Assembly (NCBI GenBank): GCA_026989655.1
Contig: JALSIX010000123.1
Location: 1-46,758 of the forward strand
Source of the DNA: Caldilineaceae bacterium
GTDB lineage: Bacteria; Chloroflexota; Anaerolineae; Caldilineales; Caldilineaceae
Reading direction: 5' to 3'
Length of the DNA stretch: 46,758 nucleotides
The notes below the pieces were generated by a model. That model was not told the DNA's origin. It saw only the letters and a program-made list of their open reading frames with translations, and did no database searches. A program made the translations under genes and the position numbers. Of the stretch, positions 18,213 through 27,302 are shown one piece after another. Each line of letters begins with the position of its first letter. Position 1 is the first letter of the stretch.

Positions 18213-19408
18213 TGAGCGGCACCTCGGCCGACGGCGTGGACGCGGCCCTGGCCGCCATCTGGACCGAGGAGGGAGCTGTCCGCCTGGAACAGCGGGCCTT
18301 CCTGAGCCGGCCCTGGTCCGCCCAGGAGCGGAAGGTCCTGCAGCGCCTCCTCACGAACCAGGCCACCCCCCAGGAGATCTGCCAGGCCAACTTCGACCTG
18401 GCCCGGGGCTTCGCCCGGGCAGCCCTTGCCCTCCTCCGCACGGCCCGGGTGTCGCCGGACCAGGTGACCGCCATCGGCTCCCACGGCCAGACCGTCTGGC
18501 ACCAGGTGGACGAAGAGGGCCGGGTCCACAGCACGCTGCAGATCGGCGAGCCCGCCGTCATCGCGGAGGAGACGGGCATCCCCGTGGTGGCGGACTTCCG
18601 GGTGGCCGACGTGGCCGCGGGCGGCCAGGGCGCCCCCCTGGTGGCCGTCTTCGACTGGATCCTCCTGCGCCCCCCCCAGGGAATGGAAGGATGGCGGGCC
18701 GTCCAGAACCTGGGCGGCATGGGCAACGTCACCTTCCTGCCCCCCCAGGGAGTGGAGGCCCCTCCCCGGGCCTTCGATACCGGCCCCGGCAACGTGCTCA
18801 TCGACTGGGCCGCCAGCCAGGCCACCCAGGGCCGCCAGCGCTTCGACCAGGACGGCCGTCTGGCCCGCCGGGGCCGGGTCCACCGGGCCCTGGTGGACCG
18901 CTGGCTGGAACATCCCTATTTCCGCCGGCCTCCGCCCAAGACCACCGGGCGGGAGCTCTTCGGCCCGGAGCTGGCGGAGCGCTGGTGGAAGCAGGCCCGG
19001 GGAGAGGGCCTCTCGCCGGTGGATTTCGTGGCCACGGTCACCTGGCTCACCGCGGCCAGCGTCGCGGACGCCTACGCCCGTTTTGCGCCCGGGCGGATCG
19101 AGGAGACGGTCCTGGGCGGCGGAGGCACCTACAACCCCACCCTGCGGCGCTGGATCGCCCAGGCCCTGGAGGAGCGGCTGGGGCGCGCCATCCCGGTGCG
19201 CTGCCACCGGGAGCTGGACACCCCCCAGATGGAGGATGCCGCCAAGGAGGCCCTGGCCTTTGCCCTGTTGGCCGCCCTCCACTGGGACGGCCGGCCGGGC
19301 AACCTGCCCGCGTGCACCGGTGCCCGGGGCCCCCGGGTGCTGGGGAAGTGGGTGCCGGCCCCGGGACGGGAGACCCTGGGGCCAGGCCGTCTGGCCCCAG
19401 GCGCGTAG
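18182..19408 (+). CDS. anmK: Anhydro-N-acetylmuramic acid kinase
   Basis: Converts 1,6-anhydro-MurNAc from peptidoglycan turnover to MurNAc-6-phosphate, using ATP and water. 408 aa against the usual ~370-390. ASKHA-fold motifs: 'FLGLMSGTSADGVDAAL' at the N-terminus, 'IGSHGQTVWHQ', 'VADFRVADVAAGGQGAPLV', 'AFDTGPGNVLID' and 'VLGGGGTYNPTL'. The extra length is a C-terminal Gly/Pro-rich tail. It starts inside the acyl-CoA dehydrogenase gene (31-bp overlap), so the two are probably co-transcribed, although no metabolic link is evident. MurQ (etherase) is not in the window. Confidence 0.95.
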   Translation: MAGTRLFLGLMSGTSADGVDAALAAIWTEEGAVRLEQRAFLSRPWSAQERKVLQRLLTNQATPQEICQANFDLARGFARAALALLRTARVSPDQVTAIGSHGQTVWHQVDEEGRVHSTLQIGEPAVIAEETGIPVVADFRVADVAAGGQGAPLVAVFDWILLRPPQGMEGWRAVQNLGGMGNVTFLPPQGVEAPPRAFDTGPGNVLIDWAASQATQGRQRFDQDGRLARRGRVHRALVDRWLEHPYFRRPPPKTTGRELFGPELAERWWKQARGEGLSPVDFVATVTWLTAASVADAYARFAPGRIEETVLGGGGTYNPTLRRWIAQALEERLGRAIPVRCHRELDTPQMEDAAKEALAFALLAALHWDGRPGNLPACTGARGPRVLGKWVPAPGRETLGPGRLAPGA

Positions 19409-19476
19409 CGGGAAGCCGGGGCCAGAGCGCCCGGCCTCCCATCGTCGTTTGCACCGAGCTCTAGAGGGACGCTACC

Positions 19477-20367
19477 ATGGCCTACACCTTGCAGATCGGC
19501 TCCATCCGCTGTCACATCGTGGACGACGGCCGCCAATGGGTGGATGGGGGCGGCTTCTTCGGTCTGGTTCCCCGGGTCCTGTGGGAACGGGTGGTGCAGC
19601 CGGATGCCCTGAACCGAATTCCGTCCGCGCTCCGCTGTCTGCTCATCGAGTCGGATCGGGGCCTCATCCTGGTGGACACGGCCCAGGGGGACAAGCTGAG
19701 CCCGAAGATGCGTCAACGGCTGTCCATGGAGGAGCGCAACCTACGGCTGGTGTCGGACATCCGCTCGGTGGGCTTCGAGCCCGAGGACGTGGACGTGGTG
19801 CTCCTCACCCACCTGCACGGAGACCATTGCGGCGGCTCCACCCGCTGGGATAGCGACGACGGCTCCCCCGGGCCGGTGGTGCCCACCTTTCCCCGCGCCC
19901 GTTACCTGGTCCAACGGCTGGAGCTGGCCGCGGCCAGCTTCCCCAACGAGCGTACCCGGGGCACCTACTTCCCGGAAAACTGGGAGCCGCTGCAGGAGCG
20001 GGGCCTGCTGGAGGTGGTGGACGGGGATCTGGACCTGGCCTCCGGCGTCCGTACCCAGGTGGTGCCGGGCCACACGGAGAGCATCCAGGTGGTGTGGGTG
20101 GAGAGCGGGGGCGAGAGCCTCCTCTTCCTGGGCGACACGTGCAGCTGGGCCGTACACATGGAACGGCTGGCCTGGATCCCCGCGTACGATATCCTTCCCA
20201 TGCACAGCATCGAGGGCAAGCGCAACCTCCGCCGGGCCGCGCTGCGCCGGGACGCGTTGCTGGTCTTCCAACACGACGACCGAGTGGTGGTGGGGCGCCT
20301 GGAACCGGCGGAGGAGCACCGGGTGCGGGTCGTCCCGGTCATCCAGGAGGGGGACGACGGCCCCTGA
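19477..20367 (+). CDS. Metallo-beta-lactamase-fold hydrolase
   Basis: 296 aa. The di-zinc signature is 'LLTHLHGDHCGG' (HxHxDH), with further ligands in 'VVPGHTESIQVV' and 'FLGDTCSW' and a late His in 'LPMHSIEGKR'. This resembles the lactonase/AttM-like or general quinoprotein-hydrolase branch; the substrate cannot be deduced. The AGAGGGA site lies before the ATG. It follows anmK by 68 bp and converges on the SIMPL-domain gene. It is probably cytoplasmic, since there is no signal peptide. Confidence 0.88.
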   Translation: MAYTLQIGSIRCHIVDDGRQWVDGGGFFGLVPRVLWERVVQPDALNRIPSALRCLLIESDRGLILVDTAQGDKLSPKMRQRLSMEERNLRLVSDIRSVGFEPEDVDVVLLTHLHGDHCGGSTRWDSDDGSPGPVVPTFPRARYLVQRLELAAASFPNERTRGTYFPENWEPLQERGLLEVVDGDLDLASGVRTQVVPGHTESIQVVWVESGGESLLFLGDTCSWAVHMERLAWIPAYDILPMHSIEGKRNLRRAALRRDALLVFQHDDRVVVGRLEPAEEHRVRVVPVIQEGDDGP

Positions 20368-20464
20368 TGGACCGGCCCAGGGACTTCGGGCGCCCGGGGA
20401 AAGGCCCGGCCGGGCCCCCGACCGACGGGAGCCGCGGCGGGGACCGTTCCCGCACGGGCCCACC

Positions 20465-21226
20465 TCATTCCTGGGGCGACGCCTCCAACGCGTAGGTGAT
20501 CTGGATCTGGGAGGTCAGCTCCAGCTCGCCCGGGCTGATGGGGCCCGCGCCGCCCCCCAGCTCCAGCCCCTTGGCCAGGGGCACGCCGAACATGCCGGGA
20601 GGCCCGCCGATCACCTCGCTGATCTGGAGCACATCGCCCACCGTCTTCCCCGTCAATCCGGCCAGCTCCTCGGCCTTTCGGCGGGCGTCCTCCACGGCCT
20701 TGGCCCGGGCCTCGGACTCCGCGGCCCGGGGATCCGACAGGGTGAAGGTGATGCCGTAGATGTTGTTGGCCCCCGCGGCCAGCGCGGCGTCCAACACCGC
20801 CCCCACCTGGTCCAGCTCCCGGATGGTGACCATCACCGTGTTGGAGACCCGATAGCGGATATCCCCGGCCATGGGCCCCTCGAAGCCCCGGTCGGCCCAC
20901 ACGCTGTAGCCGCTGGTCTGGATGTCCGTGGGATCCACGCCGGCGTCGGTGAGCGCGGCCAACACCGCGTCCATGAGCTCACGGGTGGCCTGGGTGGCCT
21001 CCTCCACCGTGGGGTAGACCACCTCCACACCGATGACGGCCTGGGCGATGTCCGGTTTGATGCGCACAGTCCCCTGGCCCACCACGGTCACCGTACGGGG
21101 CAGATCGGGGGCCTTGGGGGCCGGGGCCTGGGCCTGCAACAGCCGAGGCGAGGTGGCCGAAGCGAAGAGCCAGGCAGCCGCCAGGACGAGCACACCGAAC
21201 AGGGCCAAAGGCTTGGAACGGGTCAT
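20465..21226 (-). CDS. SIMPL (DUF541) domain secreted/periplasmic protein
   Basis: 253 aa from the ATG with a near-perfect AAGGAGG 7 nt upstream; the long in-frame extension runs through the neighbouring gene and is rejected. The N-terminus is a signal peptide or anchor (positively charged 'MTRSKP', a hydrophobic stretch, then an Ala/Gln-rich site near residue 33). The SIMPL/DUF541 domain follows: 'TVTVVGQGTVRIKPDIAQ', 'YSVWADRGFEGP', 'NTVMVTIRELDQVG', 'NNIYGITFTLSDP' and 'ARAKAVEDARRKAEELA'. The family (YggE, BP26) is exported and linked to oxidative stress or channel-like assemblies, but its mechanism is unclear. A strong terminator separates it from the upstream operon. Confidence 0.92.
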   Translation of the reverse strand: MTRSKPLALFGVLVLAAAWLFASATSPRLLQAQAPAPKAPDLPRTVTVVGQGTVRIKPDIAQAVIGVEVVYPTVEEATQATRELMDAVLAALTDAGVDPTDIQTSGYSVWADRGFEGPMAGDIRYRVSNTVMVTIRELDQVGAVLDAALAAGANNIYGITFTLSDPRAAESEARAKAVEDARRKAEELAGLTGKTVGDVLQISEVIGGPPGMFGVPLAKGLELGGGAGPISPGELELTSQIQITYALEASPQE

Positions 21227-21280
21227 GGGGATTCCTCCTTTGCAGGTGGATGGAATCGGAGAGGCGGAGGAAGGTCGACA

Positions 21281-21339
21281 GAACAGAAAGACAAAGCGTC
21301 CGGCTGCAGCGGGCCCTGCCCTCCGCAGCCTAGACGCTT
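21281..21339 (-). terminator. Strong rho-independent terminator
   Basis: On the minus strand, a two-tier stem (AAGCGTC/GACGCTT, then GGCTGC/GCAGCC with a small internal loop) is followed by TGTCTTTCTGTT. It is placed 34 bp after the stop of the metallophosphoesterase-like gene and would end the operon that begins at 27232. Confidence 0.75.
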
Positions 21340-21372
21340 GACGTCTTCCCCGGGTTCCACCCTTTGGGAACG

Positions 21373-22173
21373 CTACTGGGTCACCCGCTCCGGCAGGCGC
21401 TCGAAGCGGACCTCGTCGTGTCTGGTGTCCAGGATGGCGTAGTGGCCGTCCTTCAGCCAGCCCGGATTGATCACCAGAGTGCTTCCCAGGCGGGCCGTGC
21501 CCTGGCCGTCTCGGGCGCTGCCCACAAAGGCATAGGCCGGGGCCTCGCTCTTGATCAGGTGGTTGACCATGGTGTGGCCCACATGGTTCCCGTTCTCCAG
21601 ATCCAGGTTCTGCCATCGGGGCGGTGTGTGGAAGATCAGGGCCGGGTTCTGCTTCACCTCCACCTGGCGCAGCAGGTCGAAGGCAAACTGGGCCTCCCAT
21701 TCCGGATAGACCAGCACGAACCGGTTCTCCCGGAAGTTGGGATCGCTGGTCAGGCCGCCGCCGAAGCCGGCAAAGGCCAGGTTCTCGCCCGCCAACACCG
21801 AGAAGGCCCGATGGACCACGTCCACCTGGGGCATGACCACCTCGTGGTTCAGGCCGGCCTGCAGGAACAGACGCTCCGGGGCATCCAGGTAGCCGGGAAC
21901 CACGAAGACCGGGATCCCGTACCGGCCCACCCGATCGAAGAAGCCCTCGAAGGCCTTCACCGCGATCTCCTCCAGCCTGTGCAGGGCCTCCTCGGCCATC
22001 TCCGGCTGATGGCCGTTGGTCCGGGCGGCCTCGAAGGCCTGGGTCCGGGCATCGTCGGGGATGATGTTGCCGCAGAAGACCATGGCCCGGACATCCTCCC
22101 GTCGGATCACCTCGGCCAACTGATCCAGGCGCTCGACAGCCCCTCGTAGGTCCGACGTCACCAGGATGCGCAT
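21373..22173 (-). CDS. Calcineurin-like phosphoesterase-fold protein with degenerate metal site
   Basis: 266 aa from the ATG at 22173, preceded by AAAGGAGGTGA; a GTG inside that Shine-Dalgarno is rejected. The order of metallophosphoesterase motifs is recognisable, but most ligands are altered. D-x-H reads 'SDLRG', GDxxD reads 'CGNIIPDD', GN-H-D reads 'PGYLDAP', the middle His survives in 'FHTPP', and GHxH reads 'VGSARDG'. 'TLVINPG' is conserved. It is therefore probably not a normal dinuclear-metal phosphatase and may instead be a binding or regulatory protein (inference). It is the last gene before the strong terminator and is downstream of the mannose-1-phosphate guanylyltransferase fusion. 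Confidence 0.82.
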   Translation of the reverse strand: MRILVTSDLRGAVERLDQLAEVIRREDVRAMVFCGNIIPDDARTQAFEAARTNGHQPEMAEEALHRLEEIAVKAFEGFFDRVGRYGIPVFVVPGYLDAPERLFLQAGLNHEVVMPQVDVVHRAFSVLAGENLAFAGFGGGLTSDPNFRENRFVLVYPEWEAQFAFDLLRQVEVKQNPALIFHTPPRWQNLDLENGNHVGHTMVNHLIKSEAPAYAFVGSARDGQGTARLGSTLVINPGWLKDGHYAILDTRHDEVRFERLPERVTQ

Positions 22174-22368
22174 GGTCCTCACCTCCTTTCCCGTGAGCCT
22201 GCGTCACCGGGTGTGCAAGCGCCACCCACTCGGATGTCCACCCATCGCGCTGCCCGCCCTGGAACGGTTCCACCAGGCACCCAGGGCCCACGGGCCGATC
22301 TGCCGGCCCTCTGCCTCCAGGGTAACACGGCTGCGCGAACAGGAGATAAGCGGAACGTTAACGGTTCA

Positions 22369-24915
22369 TTAGAGAAACGCGGACTCCAGCTCGGGCAGGG
22401 ACGAGGACTGGCTGCGGACCATCTCCTGGACCAGGGCCACGTACTCGTTGAGGAGAGCGATGGCCCGGGCCGTGGAGCCGGCCTCCACCGAGACCTCGAA
22501 GAAAGGGCGATCGGGGCTGGGCGCGATGTAGACCCATTCCTCCGGGCTCAGGTGGATCTTCAGGCCGTCGAGGGTCTCCACCTCCTGGTGCTGGAAGCGC
22601 TGGTTCAGCAGGCGCATGATGGCCCCCTTGATCTCCCAGGGGCACTTCACCCGGTCCTCGGCCAGGTGGAACGGGGGCAGGTAGGCCACCACCTGGCTGG
22701 CAGGCATCTCCCGTTTGGCCAGGTACTCCAGCAGGCGGACCGTGGCCATCAGGCCGTCCACCGCGGGCATGAAGTCGGGGAAGATGAAGTTGCCCGTGCC
22801 GTCCAGGGCCAGGACCACCTGGGGCTGGGTGGAGGCGGCCATCAGGCTGTGGAGGTCCCGTCGAGTGCGGAGGATCCGGGCGTCGTGCCAGGCGGCCACC
22901 TGGTCGAAGGCCCGGGGCAACACCACGGGGATGGCCACCACCTTGCCCGGGTGCAGGCGTAGGGTCAGCTCCATGAGGAGGAGGGAGGCCACCAGGCTGT
23001 CCAGCACCTGGCCCTGCTCGTCCACCACGAAGATCTTCTCGCCCCCCACGTCCAGCTTCACCCCGACCAGCACGTCCAGCGCGTGGAGGATCTTGGCCAT
23101 GCGCTGGAGGTGGCTCTGGAAGGTGTCCTGGAGCACGGCCAGCTTCGTCTCGTCCACCAGGCCGTTGAGGGGCAGGAAATCCACCCGAAGCTGGTTGAGG
23201 ATGGTGGAGAGGACGTCGCCGGCCAGGCCGTGGGAGTAGTCCACCACCAATTGGCTGTCGAAGCCCTCCAGATAGGCCCGATCCACGTGCTCTAAGAAGT
23301 CCTGGATGTAGCGCTCCACCGGCTCTCGGGCGTAGTTGATCCGGCCGATCTCGTCCAGGTAGGCCCGGCGGAAGTCCTCCCGGAAGAAGATCCGCTCGAT
23401 GGCCCGCTCCTGGGCGGGGCTCTGGTTCAGGCCCTGGGCGTCGATGAAGCGGATGTCCACCACCCGCTGGTCGAAGGGGCTCAGGCGCACGTGGATGCCC
23501 GCCTGGGTGGAGGGCTCGTGGCGGACGAAGTGGCGGGCCACCGGGATGGGCACGGTCCCCAGATCCCACACGTGGATCCCTGCGCTGGGGAGACCGCTGA
23601 TCAGGGCCCGCTTCAGCATCCGGGAGCTCCGGTGGGCATCCCGGTTGATGGCCACGTAGCTCCCCAGGGGCAGGGTCGCCCCCAGGGCACTGCCCAGCTT
23701 GGCCGCGAACTCAGGCGTCAGGTCCACGTTGACCACCCCGGTGACGCCGTACTTGCTGAAGAGGGAGCGACGGCCCTGGCTGCCCCAGATGATGCTGTGA
23801 CGGACCACGGCGCCGGGCTCCACCTCCTTGTTGGGCCACAGTTTCACCCCCGCGTGGATCACCGCGTTCTCGTCCAGCACGCAGTTGTCGCCGATCACCG
23901 CCCCCTCGTAGATCACCACCCCGCTCTTGACGCTGCACTGCCGGCAGATGATGGCCCCCCGGATCTCGCAGGCCTCGCCCACATAGGTGTTGCGCCACAT
24001 GACGCTGTGCTCCACCCGGCTGTAGTTGTCCACCACCGTGTAGTCCCGGATCACCGCGGGGCCGTGGATGGAGACGCCGGCCTTCAGCTTCACCGCGTTT
24101 CCCAGGTAGACAGGGCCGAAGATCTGGGCATCCGGCGCGATCTCCACGTCCCGCCCGGTCCACACGCCGCCCCGCTGCTGGGCCCCCAGGGGCTGGGGCA
24201 GGCGCACCTTGCCCTGGAGCACGTCGGCATTGGCCCGCATGTACTCCTGGATGGTGCCCACGTCGCACCAGTAGCCCTGGGCCACGTGGCCGTACAGGGG
24301 CGCTCCCTGCTCCAGAAGCTGGGGGAAGAGCTGGGTGGCGAAGTCGAAGGGCTCATCCGGGGGGATCTGGGCCAGCACCTCCGGCTCCAGGACGTAGATG
24401 CCGGTGTTCACCGTGTCCGAGATGACGTTGCCCCAATCGGGTTTCTCCAGAAAGCGGACGATACGTCCCTGTTCGTCGGCCACGATGACCCCGTACTCCA
24501 GGGGATTGGGCACCCGGTAGAGGGTCAGGGTGGCCAGGGCACCCTGCTGGCGGTGGGCCTCCAGGATGGCCTTCAGGTCGAAGTCCGTCAGGGCGTCGCC
24601 GCTGATCACCAGGAAGGTATCGTCCAGATGGGCCGCCGCGTTGCGCACCCCGCCGGCAGTGCCCAAGGGCGACTCCTCCACCACGTAGACGATGGAGATG
24701 CCCCACGCGCTTCCGTCGCCGAAGTAGTCCTGGATGGCGGTGGGCATGTACTGCAGGGTCATCACCACCTCGGTGATCTCGTGATGCCTGAGCAGATCCA
24801 GGATGTGGGCCAGGACCGGCTTGTTGACGATGGGGACCATGGGCTTGGGGCGCCCCACAGTCAGTGGACGGAGCCGGGAACCCTCGCCCCCTGCCATGAC
24901 GACGGCTTTCATCAT
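22369..24915 (-). CDS. Mannose-1-phosphate guanylyltransferase fused to a degenerate phosphomannomutase-like domain
   Basis: 848 aa. Residues 1-~235 form an NDP-sugar pyrophosphorylase: '[13 protein letters not shown]' (nucleotide loop), '[13 protein letters not shown]', '[12 protein letters not shown]' (metal Asp), '[14 protein letters not shown]'. Residues ~250-370 are left-handed beta-helix hexapeptide repeats. Residues ~385-848 have the phosphohexomutase fold, but all four active-site loops are changed. TASHNP reads 'RLSPFD' (~477), DGDADR reads 'DVGGEK' (~621), GExSGH reads 'DGTGNF' (~705) and RPSGTEP reads 'APSPDRP' (~795). It likely makes GDP-mannose (or another NDP-sugar) for glycans, with the mutase half structural or regulatory. 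AGGAGGG precedes tandem ATGs at 24915/24912; the first is used. Confidence 0.88.
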   Translation of the reverse strand: MMKAVVMAGGEGSRLRPLTVGRPKPMVPIVNKPVLAHILDLLRHHEITEVVMTLQYMPTAIQDYFGDGSAWGISIVYVVEESPLGTAGGVRNAAAHLDDTFLVISGDALTDFDLKAILEAHRQQGALATLTLYRVPNPLEYGVIVADEQGRIVRFLEKPDWGNVISDTVNTGIYVLEPEVLAQIPPDEPFDFATQLFPQLLEQGAPLYGHVAQGYWCDVGTIQEYMRANADVLQGKVRLPQPLGAQQRGGVWTGRDVEIAPDAQIFGPVYLGNAVKLKAGVSIHGPAVIRDYTVVDNYSRVEHSVMWRNTYVGEACEIRGAIICRQCSVKSGVVIYEGAVIGDNCVLDENAVIHAGVKLWPNKEVEPGAVVRHSIIWGSQGRRSLFSKYGVTGVVNVDLTPEFAAKLGSALGATLPLGSYVAINRDAHRSSRMLKRALISGLPSAGIHVWDLGTVPIPVARHFVRHEPSTQAGIHVRLSPFDQRVVDIRFIDAQGLNQSPAQERAIERIFFREDFRRAYLDEIGRINYAREPVERYIQDFLEHVDRAYLEGFDSQLVVDYSHGLAGDVLSTILNQLRVDFLPLNGLVDETKLAVLQDTFQSHLQRMAKILHALDVLVGVKLDVGGEKIFVVDEQGQVLDSLVASLLLMELTLRLHPGKVVAIPVVLPRAFDQVAAWHDARILRTRRDLHSLMAASTQPQVVLALDGTGNFIFPDFMPAVDGLMATVRLLEYLAKREMPASQVVAYLPPFHLAEDRVKCPWEIKGAIMRLLNQRFQHQEVETLDGLKIHLSPEEWVYIAPSPDRPFFEVSVEAGSTARAIALLNEYVALVQEMVRSQSSSLPELESAFL

Positions 24916-25045
24916 GGGGAACGGCCCTCCTCTCTCCGGTCCATGCTTCCGGACCGACAACACGGGGGATGGCACGTGGCCCCGACAGCGGGCCTGGACG
25001 TCTCGAACCCCCTTCTCCGGGACCATCTGGGCCCACTGCCCGAGG

Positions 25046-25897
25046 TCAGATGGGCGGCCAGGGGAAGTTGCGTCCCCAGGGGTAGGGCTCGGGATAACGT
25101 TCCCGGGCCAGCAGCTTCGCCAGGCGTCGGCCCAGGGCCTCCTGTTCCGCGGTGCTCAGCCACCGGTACAGGGGGGCCAACACCGCTTCCTCCTCCTGCC
25201 ACAGCCGGGCCAGCCGTCGTAGGTCCTCCAACAGGGCCGACTCGATGGGCTCGCCGGCATACTCCCAGATCACCGTGCGGAGCTTGGGCTCGTGGTGGAA
25301 ACAGATCCCGTGGTCGATGAGCCACAGGCGACCGTCCGGGTCGATCAGACAGTGGCCGCTCTTGCGATCCGCGTTGTTGACCACGTAGTCGAAGAGGGCC
25401 GTGCGGCGAAAGGCCAGGGCGAACCGGGCGTCCTCCTGGACCGCGAAATAGTGGACCTGGGGATCGTGGGGGATGAAGAGCTGGAGGCTGCCCAGGCCTC
25501 GCGGAGCCTGGGAACGGAGCACCGTCGGCGGCACCAGGTTCCAGCCCAGGGCCCTGCTCACCCAGAAGGCGGCCGCCTCCCGCAAGCAGAGGGTCCCTGC
25601 CGGGAAGTCCCACAGGGGGCTCTCCCCGTGCCGGGGCTTGTAGACGGCCAACAGCTCCACCCCGTCCAGGCATACGGTGGCCAGGAAACTGTAGTTGGAG
25701 CTGTAGGGCAGCAGCCCCTGGAGGGCCATGTGGCCATGGGCCAGGATCTCCAGCGTATCCTCGAAGGTGAGGGCCGAGGCCTCCCGGGCATCCGGGGGCT
25801 CTGCCCTGGGGGAGGGGGAAGCGGCCTGGGAGCCTCCTGGATCCGAGGGGTCCAGGGAGTTGCCGTGGTGCGGACGAGGGGGCTCGATGGACGACAT
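25046..25897 (-). CDS. SCO1664-family protein, PI3/4-kinase/HipA-like fold
   Basis: 283 aa. After a ~40-residue Pro/Ser-rich start come kinase-like elements: Lys87 in '[16 protein letters not shown]' (ATP-binding Lys), '[17 protein letters not shown]', the catalytic-loop-like '[14 protein letters not shown]' (Asp177) and the DFG-like '[11 protein letters not shown]' (Asp195). The spacing matches PI3/4-kinase- and HipA-like small kinases, and I recognise the family as SCO1664, which has no assigned substrate. No Shine-Dalgarno is clear for the ATG used, so translation may depend on the DUF3090 gene 24 bp upstream; a later start would trim the disordered leader. It is the third gene of the phosphatase-DUF3090-SCO1664 trio. 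Confidence 0.85.
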   Translation of the reverse strand: MSSIEPPRPHHGNSLDPSDPGGSQAASPSPRAEPPDAREASALTFEDTLEILAHGHMALQGLLPYSSNYSFLATVCLDGVELLAVYKPRHGESPLWDFPAGTLCLREAAAFWVSRALGWNLVPPTVLRSQAPRGLGSLQLFIPHDPQVHYFAVQEDARFALAFRRTALFDYVVNNADRKSGHCLIDPDGRLWLIDHGICFHHEPKLRTVIWEYAGEPIESALLEDLRRLARLWQEEEAVLAPLYRWLSTAEQEALGRRLAKLLARERYPEPYPWGRNFPWPPI

Positions 25898-25921
25898 GGG
25901 TCGGCGGGGGCACGGCCCCGG

Positions 25922-26464
25922 CTACAGGAACAGCGGGAAAGCGTGTCCGTTGGTGCGGGGGCAGAAGTGGCCATCCGGATCGATGGGCTCGCCACATAGG
26001 GGGCACAGGGGCCGCCCCCGGGCCACCACCTCCAGGGCATGTTCGCTCAGGGCACGCATCTGGGCCCGGGTGGCGTAGAAGCGGGCCCGGGGCAGATCGG
26101 CCTCGGGTTCGTCCTCCCGGCTGGGAAGAGCCTGGAGGACCAACACCACCCGGTCCAGGTCTTCATCGTATCCCAGCCCCATCTGGCCCACCCGAAAGGC
26201 CGGGCGAATGGGCTCCTCCAGGTGTAGGGCCTGGGATGGAACCGAGCTGGAAGTGGCCCGTTCTGGATAGCGGGCCTCCACGTCCTCCAGGAGCTCCAAC
26301 ACCGAGGCGGCCAACGCGGCCACCTGCTCCTTCTCCAGGATCAGGGTCACCAGCCGGCTCCCCTGGCGGGCCTGGAGGAGGAAGGTGCGGTTGCCGGGCT
26401 CGCCCACCGCATCGGCCACGATGTGCTGCACGGCATCGAAGTCAAACACGTAATGTGGAGCCAT
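25922..26464 (-). CDS. DUF3090 family protein with C-terminal zinc knuckle
   Basis: 180 aa, the usual family size. Family features are 'YVFDFDAVQHIVADAVGEPG' at the start, 'TLILEKEQVAALAASV' in the middle, and the C-terminal 'CPLCGEPIDPDGHFCPRTNGH'. The last carries CxxC plus Cys and His, a probable zinc site. No biochemical function is known. It sits between the histidine phosphatase (51 bp upstream) and the SCO1664 gene (24 bp downstream), the same partners I recall for DUF3090 in Actinobacteria. The Shine-Dalgarno is weak. Confidence 0.88.
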   Translation of the reverse strand: MAPHYVFDFDAVQHIVADAVGEPGNRTFLLQARQGSRLVTLILEKEQVAALAASVLELLEDVEARYPERATSSSVPSQALHLEEPIRPAFRVGQMGLGYDEDLDRVVLVLQALPSREDEPEADLPRARFYATRAQMRALSEHALEVVARGRPLCPLCGEPIDPDGHFCPRTNGHAFPLFL

Positions 26465-26515
26465 AGCCCTGTGTCCTGCCCGAGATGCGCCGTGGATCTC
26501 CGGGGAAGGAAGCGC

Positions 26516-27232
26516 TCAATCGGCCACCTTCTCCGCCTTGTCCTCTGGCCATTGGACCGCCGGAAACTCCCCGGTCTCGTTCATGCGCAGGAGCCGAGGC
26601 CCGTAGCGGTGGAAGGCCAGCAGGCTCACCGAGCCGTTGTCGATCTGGATGCGCTGGAACAGGTCCAGAGGGATGCCCAGGTAGAAGGCCAGGGCCGTCC
26701 GGATCACGTCCCCGTGGGCAAAGACCGCCACGGCCTGGCCCACGTGCTCCCCCCGGATCCGCTCCAGGGTGGCCACCACCCGGCTCTGGACCTCTCGCAG
26801 GGTCTCCCCGCCCGGGAAGCGGAAACCACTGGGATAGACCTGGACCAGGGACCACTCGGCCCGTTTGCCCAACGCCTTCAGATCACCCCCCTCCCAGTCG
26901 CCGAAGTCCACCTCCAGCAGACCCGGTTCCTCCCGGATCGGGAGCTCCAACGCCTCCGCCAGGGGAGCCGCGGTCTCCACGCAGCGTTCCAAGGGGCTGG
27001 AGTAGATGGCCGAGAGGGGCTGCTTCCGGAGCTGGTGGGCGATGCGGGCTGCCTGCTCCCGGCCCCGTTCATTGAGGTGGACGCCCGGCATGCGGCCGGC
27101 CAGGACGCCCGTTCGATTCCACTCGGTCTGGCCGTGGCGGACGATGAACAGGTAGGTCGTCCGCTCTGGGACGGAAGGGGTAGGGGCCTGGCCGTCCTGC
27201 CCAGGCCCCGGTTCGCGGGTATCGGTGAGCAA
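26516..27232 (-). CDS. Histidine phosphatase family protein (phosphoglycerate mutase-like)
   Basis: 238 aa from a TTG at 27232, supported by GGAGGGGAGG 5-6 nt upstream. Branch-1 histidine phosphatase motifs are present: the phospho-accepting His in 'LFIVRHGQTEWNRTG', 'IYSSPLERCVETA', the acid in 'EVDFGDWEGG' and the second catalytic His in 'AVFAHGDVIRTALAFYLG'. The substrate is not deducible (sugar phosphate, nucleotide or small molecule). It leads the operon with DUF3090 and SCO1664 genes, so it may reverse a phosphorylation made by the kinase-like SCO1664 protein (inference). A strong promoter is 70-100 bp upstream. Confidence 0.9.
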   Translation of the reverse strand: MLTDTREPGPGQDGQAPTPSVPERTTYLFIVRHGQTEWNRTGVLAGRMPGVHLNERGREQAARIAHQLRKQPLSAIYSSPLERCVETAAPLAEALELPIREEPGLLEVDFGDWEGGDLKALGKRAEWSLVQVYPSGFRFPGGETLREVQSRVVATLERIRGEHVGQAVAVFAHGDVIRTALAFYLGIPLDLFQRIQIDNGSVSLLAFHRYGPRLLRMNETGEFPAVQWPEDKAEKVAD

Positions 27233-27302
27233 TGGCGCCTCCCCTCCACAGGGTCTGGACCGACGGACAGCAACGAACCGGACACGGTTCCATGTGTCCC
27301 CT

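Noticed and set aside
20404-20417. GGCCCGGCCGGGCC palindrome between convergent genes
   Set aside because: It is a simple GC-rich inverted repeat without loop or T-tract; it could help termination but the evidence is too weak to list.
21227-22291. N-terminal extension of the SIMPL protein
   Set aside because: It runs through the metallophosphoesterase-like gene in another frame. The ATG at 21226 has a signal peptide and a near-perfect Shine-Dalgarno.
22174-22368. Possible tRNA in the gap upstream of the metallophosphoesterase-like gene
   Set aside because: It contains no GGTTCGAATC-type T-loop or cloverleaf arms.
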